Source of the DNA: a virus
IMG/VR virus record: IMGVR_UViG_3300038465_000158
Location: 32,686-96,685 of that record
Direction: 5' to 3' (one strand)
Length of the DNA: 64,000 bases
Shown one piece after another: positions 9,201 through 17,008 of the stretch. Position 1 is the first letter of the stretch; every line of letters starts with the position of its first letter. Both the position numbers and the translations under genes were made by a program. The notes below the pieces were generated by a model, which did not search any database, was not told where the DNA came from, and saw nothing but the letters and a program-made list of their open reading frames with translations.

Positions 9201-9366
9201 GAATGCACCGAGATTCGTTATGGGCACGAGCGGAGGCGGTGACACTCACGTTCATGTTCACGTTCAAGGTGCCGTTTATGGTTCACTTGACAAGTTCGCT
9301 GGAGAACTCGGTCGGCATATCACTGGAACACTGTTGCCGCAGGCCGGCGTCAAACTGGATCACTAA
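6217..9366 (+). CDS. tail tape measure protein
   Basis: A 1049-residue tape measure protein that sets tail length and is ejected with the DNA. The N-terminal ~160 residues are coiled-coil-like (Ala/Glu/Lys-rich). The middle is helical, and hydrophobic segments lie near residues 591-612, 703-720 and 770-792. Trp-rich repeats such as VWDALKTAWNDFWGFLKAAW follow the second of these. The C terminus has the frequent motif HHDGGIINGTPGSDVPAIL. By the usual 0.15 nm per residue this predicts a tail of roughly 155 nm. The ATG overlaps the TAA of the chaperone fusion. Confidence 0.92.
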   Translation: MALQDLTLLMGIEARENVVGVCQRISDEVERVTGLFKDMGGTASEAGDLMTTAMSDPETTAGILQARMTELAGATERLTIAEKEFRDATLAASDMSDVDATALDRQAAATKEYEGALVVATKAQHDARDATEKNMAAQDLANKSTDESAGFLAAAGTKLDKIGPAAAVATAGIIGIAYESAKAASKFNDDIITVANSANISMKAANNIGQAFLDMSTKSIFTASDITQSFGKVAGQLTQVAGHALTVKQSVAFMNVAMQAAAASGQPLSTITSNLAKIMQQYHISLKQAAAGETALYNEGRLTGQNMNMVTQQITRLKGQLGILAPNIEQTASFMLDLTDHGMNARRASQALSSSLNTLLKTSHLTVPTMSEMDAALKKLPPDLQQYGKALLDGKEKVSAFDQQMKNFGKGELHGTVMASYLKSFEGLATQAKSSIGTINALKLSPVQEELSHLGVSVFNSKGNFIGLAGVLAKVGPKLNDMHNKSKELTAATILFGTQAKALLPTILAGGVGYEKAAKAINDQRAMTEASRRAQNNYEADMKKVDHAIEMVRIELGQAFLPILEKVMKEFVKIVTPIADWIQKNKKLTAEILVVVGGITGLITVLWATHKVMSVVSNTFVNFGKDVQKAWTAGGKLVSGIKDIITKMTGLKAANEEAAGTQDALAGSTEGLAVAQGEGAAATEALGDASLAAAPEIDAAGAPVLAIVAAIALLAIAIYELVKHWKTVWGAIKDVATAVWDALKTAWNDFWGFLKAAWDTLLSVGKDIFHTLGIGILVVLGPIGLIIIAVKELVTHWTTIWHTVLSVFDTVASGISKGVHDIISFFTGMPSKILGSISKLGSMLLNFGETSVKDMGKGIVAGAKAIWDFFTALPGKILSLADGVLDDMLHFGENIVKRIISGIENLASGIGKAVMDAIKHIPGIGGLLAKGLGYAGDVVHGAGVVIGGIGHGISSLFHHDGGIINGTPGSDVPAILQAGEGVFTRGQMRALGGMVNAPRFVMGTSGGGDTHVHVHVQGAVYGSLDKFAGELGRHITGTLLPQAGVKLDH

Positions 9367-10871
9367 TGCCTGTTACACCAGATCTCGCCCCGCAAATAGC
9401 ATGTTACATTACGCCGCCACATAAGCCGACAGTAAACTACGGAAACAAACTCGCATACAGTGGAGGAAACAACCAGATCTCAGTGACGCAAAACTTTGGT
9501 CGGCAAGGCGATACGGCGACGTTTGACTTGATTGACGGCAATTACGCAAGTGGCGAACCGCCAAACTTGGTTGTGCACCCGACATTCGTTATCCCCGCGT
9601 TCTCTGTTGTGAAACTCATCGACACGGCAGCATTAACGTACTATGGAGACGATGACCGAGCATCCATTTTTTACGGATATGTCGCTCACCCTCAGTTGTC
9701 TTTGAACGGTGTGAGTGAGATGGACTGGTATCTGTCATGCGTTGACCCTGGCGGCTACGCGAATGCATCAGTCGTGCAAGCAGTGTATGAAGGTATTCCT
9801 ATGGGAGACGCGATTGTTGACGTTGTTCGGAAATCGAATTGCGGCGTGCAAGCCAACACGATCGTCAATGGTGGTTTCGTCGAAAAGGGACCGACACTTA
9901 ATAGAACCGTCATTCACTACACAAATCTGACAAAAGCACTTCAGAAGATTTCGAAGATGGCATCATCTCAAAGTGCATACGGTTGGTACATCGATTCGAC
10001 AATGAATCTTCATTTCTATGATCAGCAGCAAGCACCAGATTCTGGCGTAACGGTCACTGATACACCGACTGCTGCTGGACTTCTTTCGTACACGGAATGC
10101 CACATGGACCTAAACCAGAAGATTACGTACGACTTTGACGGTTCATCTCTCTACAATCGAGCACTTGTTGTTGGAGCTTCTAAGACGATCACGACGACTG
10201 TGAAAGAGAAGCCGCTAGACACTTTTGTTGGAGACGGTAGCACGACTGAGTTCAAGATGTCATACGTGCCAGATACAACGGTCCAGTCTGCTTCGACAGC
10301 AAAAGCGACAAAGACAACGCTACCAGTCGTCACTGTCAATGGCGTACAACAGACTATCACAATCTACGACGGCACGACCGCAGTTACTAACCAGTGGACA
10401 ATACAACAAAATCCGAATGGTTCATGGGTTCTTGCAGTCACTCCAAACTTTGGAGTGACCCCAGGGGCTGGAGCAAAAATCTCCTTGTGGTATAGGTACA
10501 AATTGACGATAACTGCCCAGGTGGACCTCAAGCAGTCACAGAATGCAATCGGTGGGCCAAACCGTGGTGTATTTGCGACAGTAGTGAGCGCAACATCTCT
10601 TGACTCAACGGCTGCGGCTCATCAACGCGGCGCAAGAGAACTTGCTGAGTACGGACATCCGCAAGAAAAGATCCAATTTTACACGTCGCCAGAATGGATT
10701 GGCGTTTGGCGAGCTGGTATGACGTTCATTCTTGATAGCCAATTTCTTCTTGATTCGCAACGAGGATTTGCTCCTGGTCTTCATGCAAAGTTCATGATCA
10801 CTCAACAGACGGTGACGTTCACTCAGGGTGGATTCCGTCAATGGCAAGTAACGGCGGTGCGAGTCCAATGA
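9366..10871 (+). CDS. tail hub / tail-associated protein
   Basis: A 501-residue protein directly after the tape measure, where the distal-tail or hub (Tal/gp27-like) protein is encoded. Residues 1-280 are a beta-rich fold with a typical hub-like SLYNRALVVGA strand; residues about 285-380 contain TFVGDGSTTEFKM, a short beta domain often inserted in phage tail proteins, and the hub fold resumes to the end. It overlaps the next gene by ATGA. Confidence 0.7.
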   Translation: MPVTPDLAPQIACYITPPHKPTVNYGNKLAYSGGNNQISVTQNFGRQGDTATFDLIDGNYASGEPPNLVVHPTFVIPAFSVVKLIDTAALTYYGDDDRASIFYGYVAHPQLSLNGVSEMDWYLSCVDPGGYANASVVQAVYEGIPMGDAIVDVVRKSNCGVQANTIVNGGFVEKGPTLNRTVIHYTNLTKALQKISKMASSQSAYGWYIDSTMNLHFYDQQQAPDSGVTVTDTPTAAGLLSYTECHMDLNQKITYDFDGSSLYNRALVVGASKTITTTVKEKPLDTFVGDGSTTEFKMSYVPDTTVQSASTAKATKTTLPVVTVNGVQQTITIYDGTTAVTNQWTIQQNPNGSWVLAVTPNFGVTPGAGAKISLWYRYKLTITAQVDLKQSQNAIGGPNRGVFATVVSATSLDSTAAAHQRGARELAEYGHPQEKIQFYTSPEWIGVWRAGMTFILDSQFLLDSQRGFAPGLHAKFMITQQTVTFTQGGFRQWQVTAVRVQ

Positions 10872-11191
10872 CCGACATCAATGCAACACTGTCAATCACA
10901 TTTTCAACCACTGGATTCAATGCAGTTCAACCGTCGTCTCCTCAACAGTACTACAGTCCAGCAACTGGGCAACGAGCGTACACCGTTCAAGATGCTCTTG
11001 GAGCGCTAAACGATGCCATATTTTCAAACACTGATCCGACGTCTACTGGTGGAGATACTCCTGACGTTCTCTATAACTTCGTCACTTCTTCCGATGGTAT
11101 GATTCTCGTAGATAATGCGTTCACTGCATTTGATTTGAATGATTTAATCTACGACGGCGGATTCATTTATGCGCAAGGTGCTTGGCAATGA
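10868..11191 (+). CDS. small tail-tip region protein
   Basis: A 107-residue protein; ATG 10868 is chosen because it overlaps the hub stop (ATGA), while the upstream ATG at 10841 would lie within the hub gene. Residues 30-60 contain QRAYTVQDALGALNDAIF, a helix, and the rest is beta-like. No family recognised. Its place in the operon suggests a tail-tip or baseplate part. Confidence 0.6.
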   Translation: MTDINATLSITFSTTGFNAVQPSSPQQYYSPATGQRAYTVQDALGALNDAIFSNTDPTSTGGDTPDVLYNFVTSSDGMILVDNAFTAFDLNDLIYDGGFIYAQGAWQ

Positions 11192-11721
11192 GGGTAGGAC
11201 TTGACATCAAAGGTAGGTTCACTCTTGAGACCTTCGACGGCAACAATCGTACTGCTAGATGGGAAACCGATAACACAGTTTGCATCGCTGGACTCACTGA
11301 CGTTGCTGGAGCTCTTTCGTACCTTGGAGTGCAGGATATTGCAGACGAAATTGGGACCTCTCCTTACGTCATCACACCGATTTACGGAGCTCTAGGCACA
11401 GGTGATGTCACGACAAATCCTCCTTCAGTCTCAGATATTCAATTAGTCAACGAGATCACTCGAACAACGGCAACAGCATCTGGATTCGTTCCTGCTCTTG
11501 GAGCTAATCCCGGTCAAGCAGTATGGCAATTCCAATTTCCTATCAACAATTCTGGCGCGGATTACGTTCTAACAGAAGCTGGAGTTTTCACATTAGCTGA
11601 AGACATCACGAATAACGGTGATCTGCTTGATCATGCTGCGTTCAACCCGCTAGCGACGTGGCCAGCCGGTCAAAGTCTTATTCTCTCGCTGCAACTTTCT
11701 CTTTATGCGGTGTCCTGGTAA
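11188..11721 (+). CDS. tail/baseplate protein
   Basis: A 177-residue protein starting at ATG 11188 within ATGA. The pattern (WETDNTVCIAGLTDVAGALSY, later EAGVFTLAEDITNNGDLLDH) resembles phage tail-collar or fibre-attachment proteins in which a trimerising beta domain is followed by AGVF and FNP strands. Such proteins anchor fibres. Assignment by pattern and context only. Confidence 0.55.
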   Translation: MRVGLDIKGRFTLETFDGNNRTARWETDNTVCIAGLTDVAGALSYLGVQDIADEIGTSPYVITPIYGALGTGDVTTNPPSVSDIQLVNEITRTTATASGFVPALGANPGQAVWQFQFPINNSGADYVLTEAGVFTLAEDITNNGDLLDHAAFNPLATWPAGQSLILSLQLSLYAVSW

Positions 11722-13061
11722 TGACGACTCCAAAATGGTCCGCGGCTACTCCAGGTCAACCGATGCTGGCTGGTCAAGTCAATCAGTTTCTTGCTCTTCA
11801 TTCTGCTGATTTTACATACCAAGGCACACAGTTCAACACAGTGACCCCGGCTGGGTCTGTAGATGGTATTGGAGATAACGGGCAATTAGCATTTCGATTT
11901 GAATCACCAAGTAGTCCAACAACTTTGGGTTGGATAGCACCTGCCGCAGGAATAGACAATGCAGGATGCGATGTTTTTCTCACGTTGCAGACTGACAGTG
12001 GAGCTGGTCCAACTGGAAATATTCTTGCTTCATGCTACATTCCAGCAGAATGGATGCCAGGAAGTTATCCTACGGATGTTTCAACATGGGGATTTCCTCT
12101 TCCATATGACATGACTGCATCAACGTTTTACAATATCGTGTTCTCTCCGCTATCTGTTATTAGTGGAGGTCCTCCAGGATCTCTTTTTCCGAGTATAAAT
12201 GATTTCAAGCTGTTGCATTCAACTGATGTGACTGGCGCGTACACATTTAATGGGACAGCATGGGTTGGGCAATCATATGGCTACGCAATTGCGCTCTACT
12301 CAGCGGCACAAACTTCGTCAGCTAGCACACAAAATCTTGTGAACGTCACTGAAGATGTCTTCAATGCAGGAAATCTTCTCGGCCCTCAGTTGCACAAAAA
12401 CTACCAGTACAATTTTGACAATCTCATTGTCTACGCGCAAGAATGGGCGCAAAAAGCAGCATCTGGACCGTTCAATATGCTTTGTCGAGACGACGCAAGT
12501 TTTGGCGCTTCACTTGGTTCATTTTCGCTTGGCCCTCCAGTGAATTGCACAGTCATTCAAGCAACTGGAATCGCTCTTGTCGGCGGCCATTCGATGCAAA
12601 TGCAAGCAACTGGCTCTGTTTCATCAATGTCAGTTTCAACACTAGCGTTGCCTGACCCTGCAGGATTGAACGAGTACATTGCAGTAAATTACAGCAGTAG
12701 TTATTCGGCTGTTATTGCGATAGCACCTGCATCATCTTTGCAAGAAATCAGTGTTGACATTTCATGGTACACAGGCACACCGACTTTTATTTCGACTACA
12801 GTTGGAGTTCCTGTTGTGCAAACCGCAATTGATGAGTTCACGTTTGCGTACAACGTGAACGCGATCGCGCCGATTAACGCCGCAATAGCTCAATTGACGA
12901 TAAATGTCACAGGAAGTCTTACTGGTGGAGACAACCATTACGTCGGTCTCGTCGGCATGTTCGCAAATTCCAACACGATTTGGTCGCCGCCTGCGCTTGG
13001 TATTTCATCTGCGAGAACACTCTCGTATAACCCAGCGGATGCGCCAGTCTATGTCTACTAG
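11721..13061 (+). CDS. minor tail / fibre protein
   Basis: A 446-residue beta-rich protein, Ser/Thr/Gly-rich. The start is ATG 11721 (TAATG overlap). The N-terminal half (residues 35-190) resembles a jelly-roll carbohydrate-binding domain with spaced aromatic residues (TFYNIVFSPLSV); the second half is another beta sandwich. Probably part of the receptor-binding or decoration apparatus. Confidence 0.6.
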   Translation: MTTPKWSAATPGQPMLAGQVNQFLALHSADFTYQGTQFNTVTPAGSVDGIGDNGQLAFRFESPSSPTTLGWIAPAAGIDNAGCDVFLTLQTDSGAGPTGNILASCYIPAEWMPGSYPTDVSTWGFPLPYDMTASTFYNIVFSPLSVISGGPPGSLFPSINDFKLLHSTDVTGAYTFNGTAWVGQSYGYAIALYSAAQTSSASTQNLVNVTEDVFNAGNLLGPQLHKNYQYNFDNLIVYAQEWAQKAASGPFNMLCRDDASFGASLGSFSLGPPVNCTVIQATGIALVGGHSMQMQATGSVSSMSVSTLALPDPAGLNEYIAVNYSSSYSAVIAIAPASSLQEISVDISWYTGTPTFISTTVGVPVVQTAIDEFTFAYNVNAIAPINAAIAQLTINVTGSLTGGDNHYVGLVGMFANSNTIWSPPALGISSARTLSYNPADAPVYVY

Positions 13062-13070
13062 GAAGGAATT

Positions 13071-14144
13071 ATGGTTGATGATTTAGCAGACTTCGCTGCC
13101 TCTACCGTCGCGGTTGCGCCATCGCCACAAATAACGGGTAGGTCACTTGTTGTGCAAAGTGGAGAAGGTGCATACTATCCTACGCCTCCGTTTGACGTGA
13201 CAATGTCGCCCCCTGGCGTCAAGTCCACATGGTCGAATTCGGAACTCGGCGTATGCACGAACGTGTCTGGTGACACATTAACGATTACTCGAGGGGCATA
13301 CGGTTCAAATCTACAAGTAATAGCAGTTGGTTGGACCGTGGAGAACAACATCACAAAGAATTTGCTTATGCAGATTCTCGCAGCTGTTGCTCCGCTTGCT
13401 ACAAGTGTTGTTGGACCAGATTCGTTTGGGGCTTCACCAGTTGTCGGCACTTCTTCATCAGTTGCTCGTGAAGACCACAACCACGGTCTTCCTGATGCAG
13501 CACTTCCACCATGGTATCAAATCGGGACTGGAAGTCCAGTCGGTGTCGTCGTTCCTTATGCGATCTATGCTCTTTATCGTGATGATGCAACTGACGGTAC
13601 TTTCATCGCAACTGGAACCACTGATGCTGATTGGCTAAGTCTCGGCGGCAATAATGGTGCCAACGGCGGTTTGTCATTTATCACTGGCGGTGCTGGATTT
13701 GCTTCAGTCATATTAGCAGCTCTTGGCGCAGGCGAACAAGCACAATTGCTTTCTGGCGTTGCTAGCGGGTTTACTGTGACAGATAACTACATCACTGTGA
13801 CTATTACTGGGATGGGTTCATTCAATCTTTTCATTTCTGCTGGTGATCCGAACACGACATCTATTTCCGCGATCGCGGCTGGTGACTGGTGTGTCGATGT
13901 GACAAACTTTGCACAGTGGGTCGCGCAATCTTCGGGGACTGGCGACTGGTCTCTTGCATCCGGTTGGAAAGGATTGAATGCGTTCTACGCAGGTAGTACT
14001 GGTGCCGCAGGAGTCTTTTTACCGATGCAGCATGCAACATCTGGCGCCCCAGCATACGTAGAGGGCGGTATGTACTACGACACCACTTTGCATAAACTTC
14101 GTATCGGTGGTCTGTCTGCCTGGGAAACTGTCACGAGCGTCTAA
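13071..14144 (+). CDS. tail fibre protein, member 1 of a duplicated fibre pair
   Basis: A 357-residue protein. Residues 10-105 form a domain (LVVQSGEGAYYPTPPFDV to VGWTVENNITKNLLMQ) that recurs in the protein at 26665-27981. The motif REDHNHGLPDA near residue 140 is common in phage fibres just after the shaft-attachment domain. AAGGA precedes the ATG by three bases after subtracting the core, a spacing usual in this genome. It is directly followed by a protein whose N terminus also recurs downstream (27985), so a two-gene module is duplicated. Confidence 0.65.
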   Translation: MVDDLADFAASTVAVAPSPQITGRSLVVQSGEGAYYPTPPFDVTMSPPGVKSTWSNSELGVCTNVSGDTLTITRGAYGSNLQVIAVGWTVENNITKNLLMQILAAVAPLATSVVGPDSFGASPVVGTSSSVAREDHNHGLPDAALPPWYQIGTGSPVGVVVPYAIYALYRDDATDGTFIATGTTDADWLSLGGNNGANGGLSFITGGAGFASVILAALGAGEQAQLLSGVASGFTVTDNYITVTITGMGSFNLFISAGDPNTTSISAIAAGDWCVDVTNFAQWVAQSSGTGDWSLASGWKGLNAFYAGSTGAAGVFLPMQHATSGAPAYVEGGMYYDTTLHKLRIGGLSAWETVTSV

Positions 14145-16499
14145 ATGCCATTAGGAACCGACTATCTTGGAGATTCCTATCTCGGCAGCAGCGATCCAGA
14201 TTCATTTCCTGCTCCTCCAATTCCAGACAGCGGTGCAATCGAAAATTCGACGTGGCATTCGATTTCTCAAGGGAATGAAGTAAGTTCCGCGGACATCGAT
14301 CAGCATCTTGTTGTCCATGCTTCGAGTGCGTCTTATGCTGACGGTACTCTCGCTGGATTTGATGTTGGAGCGACAAACGCACTTCCAATGACATTCGGTG
14401 GGCCATACGGTTCATCGGCATCTATGGGATGGATCGGTGTTGACGGCACGAACGTATTTGCTGTGGCTCAAGCTTTGACAGACGGCACAACTTCATTTGG
14501 CGGTGGAACTCGTCTTCGTCTTCCAATTTCGTATTCGCAACTCACGCAGAACAGTAATGTTGATATGCAACAATATTCGTCAGCATGTGATCTTGTTGTC
14601 TCATTCCAGGGTTATGAACCTCTTTTTGGTACTTCTACATATGCGCCAGACGGCAATGACTCTTTTTCAATTTTGATCCCGAAAGAGTTCATCAATTCGT
14701 TGCAATCTAGTGCGTGGCCAGACGCAAATGAATTCATGCCGAGTGACTTCTATACTCTTCCAACGTCGTTCGTTCCTGTGACAACTCTCACTACTGCTAC
14801 GACGACTGATGTCACACTTTCTTCTAGTTTTGTAGACCAACTAATTGGTGTGATGGACAACACTAGTTTTCCAGTAAGTGGTGGAACTATCGTTCTCACA
14901 TCGGGAATTTCTATCGCTACATTGTCGTATACTGGAGTTGATTTGAGCAACAACTTGCTTGGATGCAGTGTTGAGTTTGGTGATATCGCTGACCCGTCTG
15001 GAACACTGTATTCTGCCGGTGCGACCGTGGCAATCTCTGCATCGCTCCAAACTCAATACATCAGCGCTGGTATTTATGTTGTCGCGCAGAACACTCTTAC
15101 ATCAGACACAACAACGGCGATAAATGCGGCTTCAGTGAATGGTGCCGCAACAAGTCTTAACACGACGTATTACGCGACGTACTTGGCTGGAAGCATCGGT
15201 CCTTGGACGACTGGAGATTCACTTCCTGAATATAACTGTGCTCTTGTCTACGCTCCAGCCAGTGAAACTCTCTACGCAATAGGACCGTCTGGCACATTGT
15301 ATTCCGCATCGCTTCCGCAAGACGGAACAGTCATGGGCACTTGGGGGATTGTCCAACCGACTGTGCCGACTGATGTGACGTTCAATTTTCCAGCATACAA
15401 TCTACTACCGCAAGATGCGCTACCGTCGCTTGCTGTTTGCACACTTGACTCAATTGACTATGTTTTCATCATTGGTGGAATTTCAAACGGTGTTCAGCAA
15501 TTCACTTGCTATTACACATACATCGCGACAACAACAGGAGCACTTGTCGATTTCGTCCAGACAGCACCGATTCCATTTGCTACGAGCCAAGGTACCGCAA
15601 ACACATCGGCAGGGATGTACAGTTTCTGCCAGAATAGTTGCATCTATGCTCGAGACACGACAAATCTTACGTACTTGACGCTTTATAGCATTCCAGTGTG
15701 GATTGATAGCGCTGGCGATATCAATACTGGTAACTGGACATGTGTAATTTCGCAATATCACAATCCAGTTTTCTCTTCTGTCGGCAACCAATTGATTCTC
15801 GGTGTTGGCTACAACAATGTCGTGACGAATACGTCAGTTATTGGACTTACACCGGATGGATTCGGTATCAGTGACAACATCAATTCACTTCCTACGTTCT
15901 ACAGTGGTATTCTTGCGTATGATGCTCTAGTGAACGCAGCAGTATTTGAAAATGATGACGGCACGTGCTCAGTTCTCTCAAGTTATGGATTTGCAGCATG
16001 GCTCTATCCGACAACGTGGCTCGACATTCCTATGCCACCGATTGCGTCAAATACGTTTCTCGTCATCACAGCAGCGGGAACTCCACGAACGAATTTCGGT
16101 GTGAACATTGGTCTTCAAAACATCAATATGTACACGCCAGACACCGATTTAGCGCCGATTCTCAACTACCAATTTCCACCGATGGTTGTTAAAACTCCGA
16201 ACGGATGGTCAAACATATTTAAGAGTGGCGACGCAATGCTAGACTTCACATATTATGCATCGTCTCACATTGCATATCCGAGTTTCATCGGTCTATTTGA
16301 AGATGGCACCGATACTCAGTGGACAATTGCGAAGTACAGTTCACCGAATGACTTGCTTCTTTACGTTGCTGATGTCACGTATGATCCACTCGGAATCAAC
16401 AATACAGTTTCTGTCGCTGCGCTGGAATACGACGGTTTGAGCGGATTCAATAATCAACCACAAGCAATTGTCTCATCGATACAAGAGTTGGCATCATGA
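14145..16499 (+). CDS. large fibre/receptor-binding protein, beta-propeller-like
   Basis: A 784-residue beta-rich protein. It begins MPLGTDYLGDSYLGSSD, the same N-terminal tag as the repeat protein at 27985 (MPLGSNYLGQAYLGQG), probably a virion-attachment peptide. Residues 330-620 have repeated strand patterns with Gly-Trp elements (for example SETLYAIGPSGTLYSASL) suggesting a kelch-like or YVTN-like propeller. The C terminus is another beta domain. It probably binds host surface glycans. It follows the fibre protein without any gap. Confidence 0.55.
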   Translation: MPLGTDYLGDSYLGSSDPDSFPAPPIPDSGAIENSTWHSISQGNEVSSADIDQHLVVHASSASYADGTLAGFDVGATNALPMTFGGPYGSSASMGWIGVDGTNVFAVAQALTDGTTSFGGGTRLRLPISYSQLTQNSNVDMQQYSSACDLVVSFQGYEPLFGTSTYAPDGNDSFSILIPKEFINSLQSSAWPDANEFMPSDFYTLPTSFVPVTTLTTATTTDVTLSSSFVDQLIGVMDNTSFPVSGGTIVLTSGISIATLSYTGVDLSNNLLGCSVEFGDIADPSGTLYSAGATVAISASLQTQYISAGIYVVAQNTLTSDTTTAINAASVNGAATSLNTTYYATYLAGSIGPWTTGDSLPEYNCALVYAPASETLYAIGPSGTLYSASLPQDGTVMGTWGIVQPTVPTDVTFNFPAYNLLPQDALPSLAVCTLDSIDYVFIIGGISNGVQQFTCYYTYIATTTGALVDFVQTAPIPFATSQGTANTSAGMYSFCQNSCIYARDTTNLTYLTLYSIPVWIDSAGDINTGNWTCVISQYHNPVFSSVGNQLILGVGYNNVVTNTSVIGLTPDGFGISDNINSLPTFYSGILAYDALVNAAVFENDDGTCSVLSSYGFAAWLYPTTWLDIPMPPIASNTFLVITAAGTPRTNFGVNIGLQNINMYTPDTDLAPILNYQFPPMVVKTPNGWSNIFKSGDAMLDFTYYASSHIAYPSFIGLFEDGTDTQWTIAKYSSPNDLLLYVADVTYDPLGINNTVSVAALEYDGLSGFNNQPQAIVSSIQELAS

Positions 16500-16996
16500 A
16501 TTCAAAACTTCTCTACTTAATTTCGCAGACGACTGTAGTAGGGAATCCGATTGGACGTATATCGCAGAATGTCACTAACCAACTCGTTACGACAGCATCC
16601 TCAACCGTGCCAGTCATTTGGGACACATTTGATTTCGCAATCAACAACATGGTCTCCGGACCGGCAGGTTTCACTGTGCCGTTGCAAGGGTACTACTTAG
16701 TGAATGCGACTATGACGTTTGGAAGTGCTAGTACTGGGTACACCGACCCACTTGCAAACACAATGGGAATTATTAGTGTCTTAGTCGACGGTATTTTGAC
16801 AAGTCGCGGCAGTGAAATGTACTACGTTGACACAACAAGTGCCGGCCCGTATGCTAGTGTGGTATCTGACGTTCTCTACATTGATCAAGGTGGAACTGTC
16901 AGTGCAGAGGCATTCGGTAGCATTCCATCTGGTTCACTTTATTCATATGCAAATGATCATGAGACGTTCTTCTCTTTGGCGTACATATGTGCTTAG
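16496..16996 (+). CDS. C1q/TNF-like jelly-roll protein 1
   Basis: A 166-residue protein with the C1q-like pattern: VPLQGYYLVNATMTF, then VLVDGILTSRGSE and SDVLYIDQGGTVSAEAFG, strands of a small trimeric jelly roll. The N terminus MNSKLLYL matches two further neighbours (17009 and 19234), so the three form a paralogous group, likely alternative fibre tips or capsid/tail decorations. Confidence 0.65.
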   Translation: MNSKLLYLISQTTVVGNPIGRISQNVTNQLVTTASSTVPVIWDTFDFAINNMVSGPAGFTVPLQGYYLVNATMTFGSASTGYTDPLANTMGIISVLVDGILTSRGSEMYYVDTTSAGPYASVVSDVLYIDQGGTVSAEAFGSIPSGSLYSYANDHETFFSLAYICA

Positions 16997-17008
16997 AATG
17001 GATTTCAA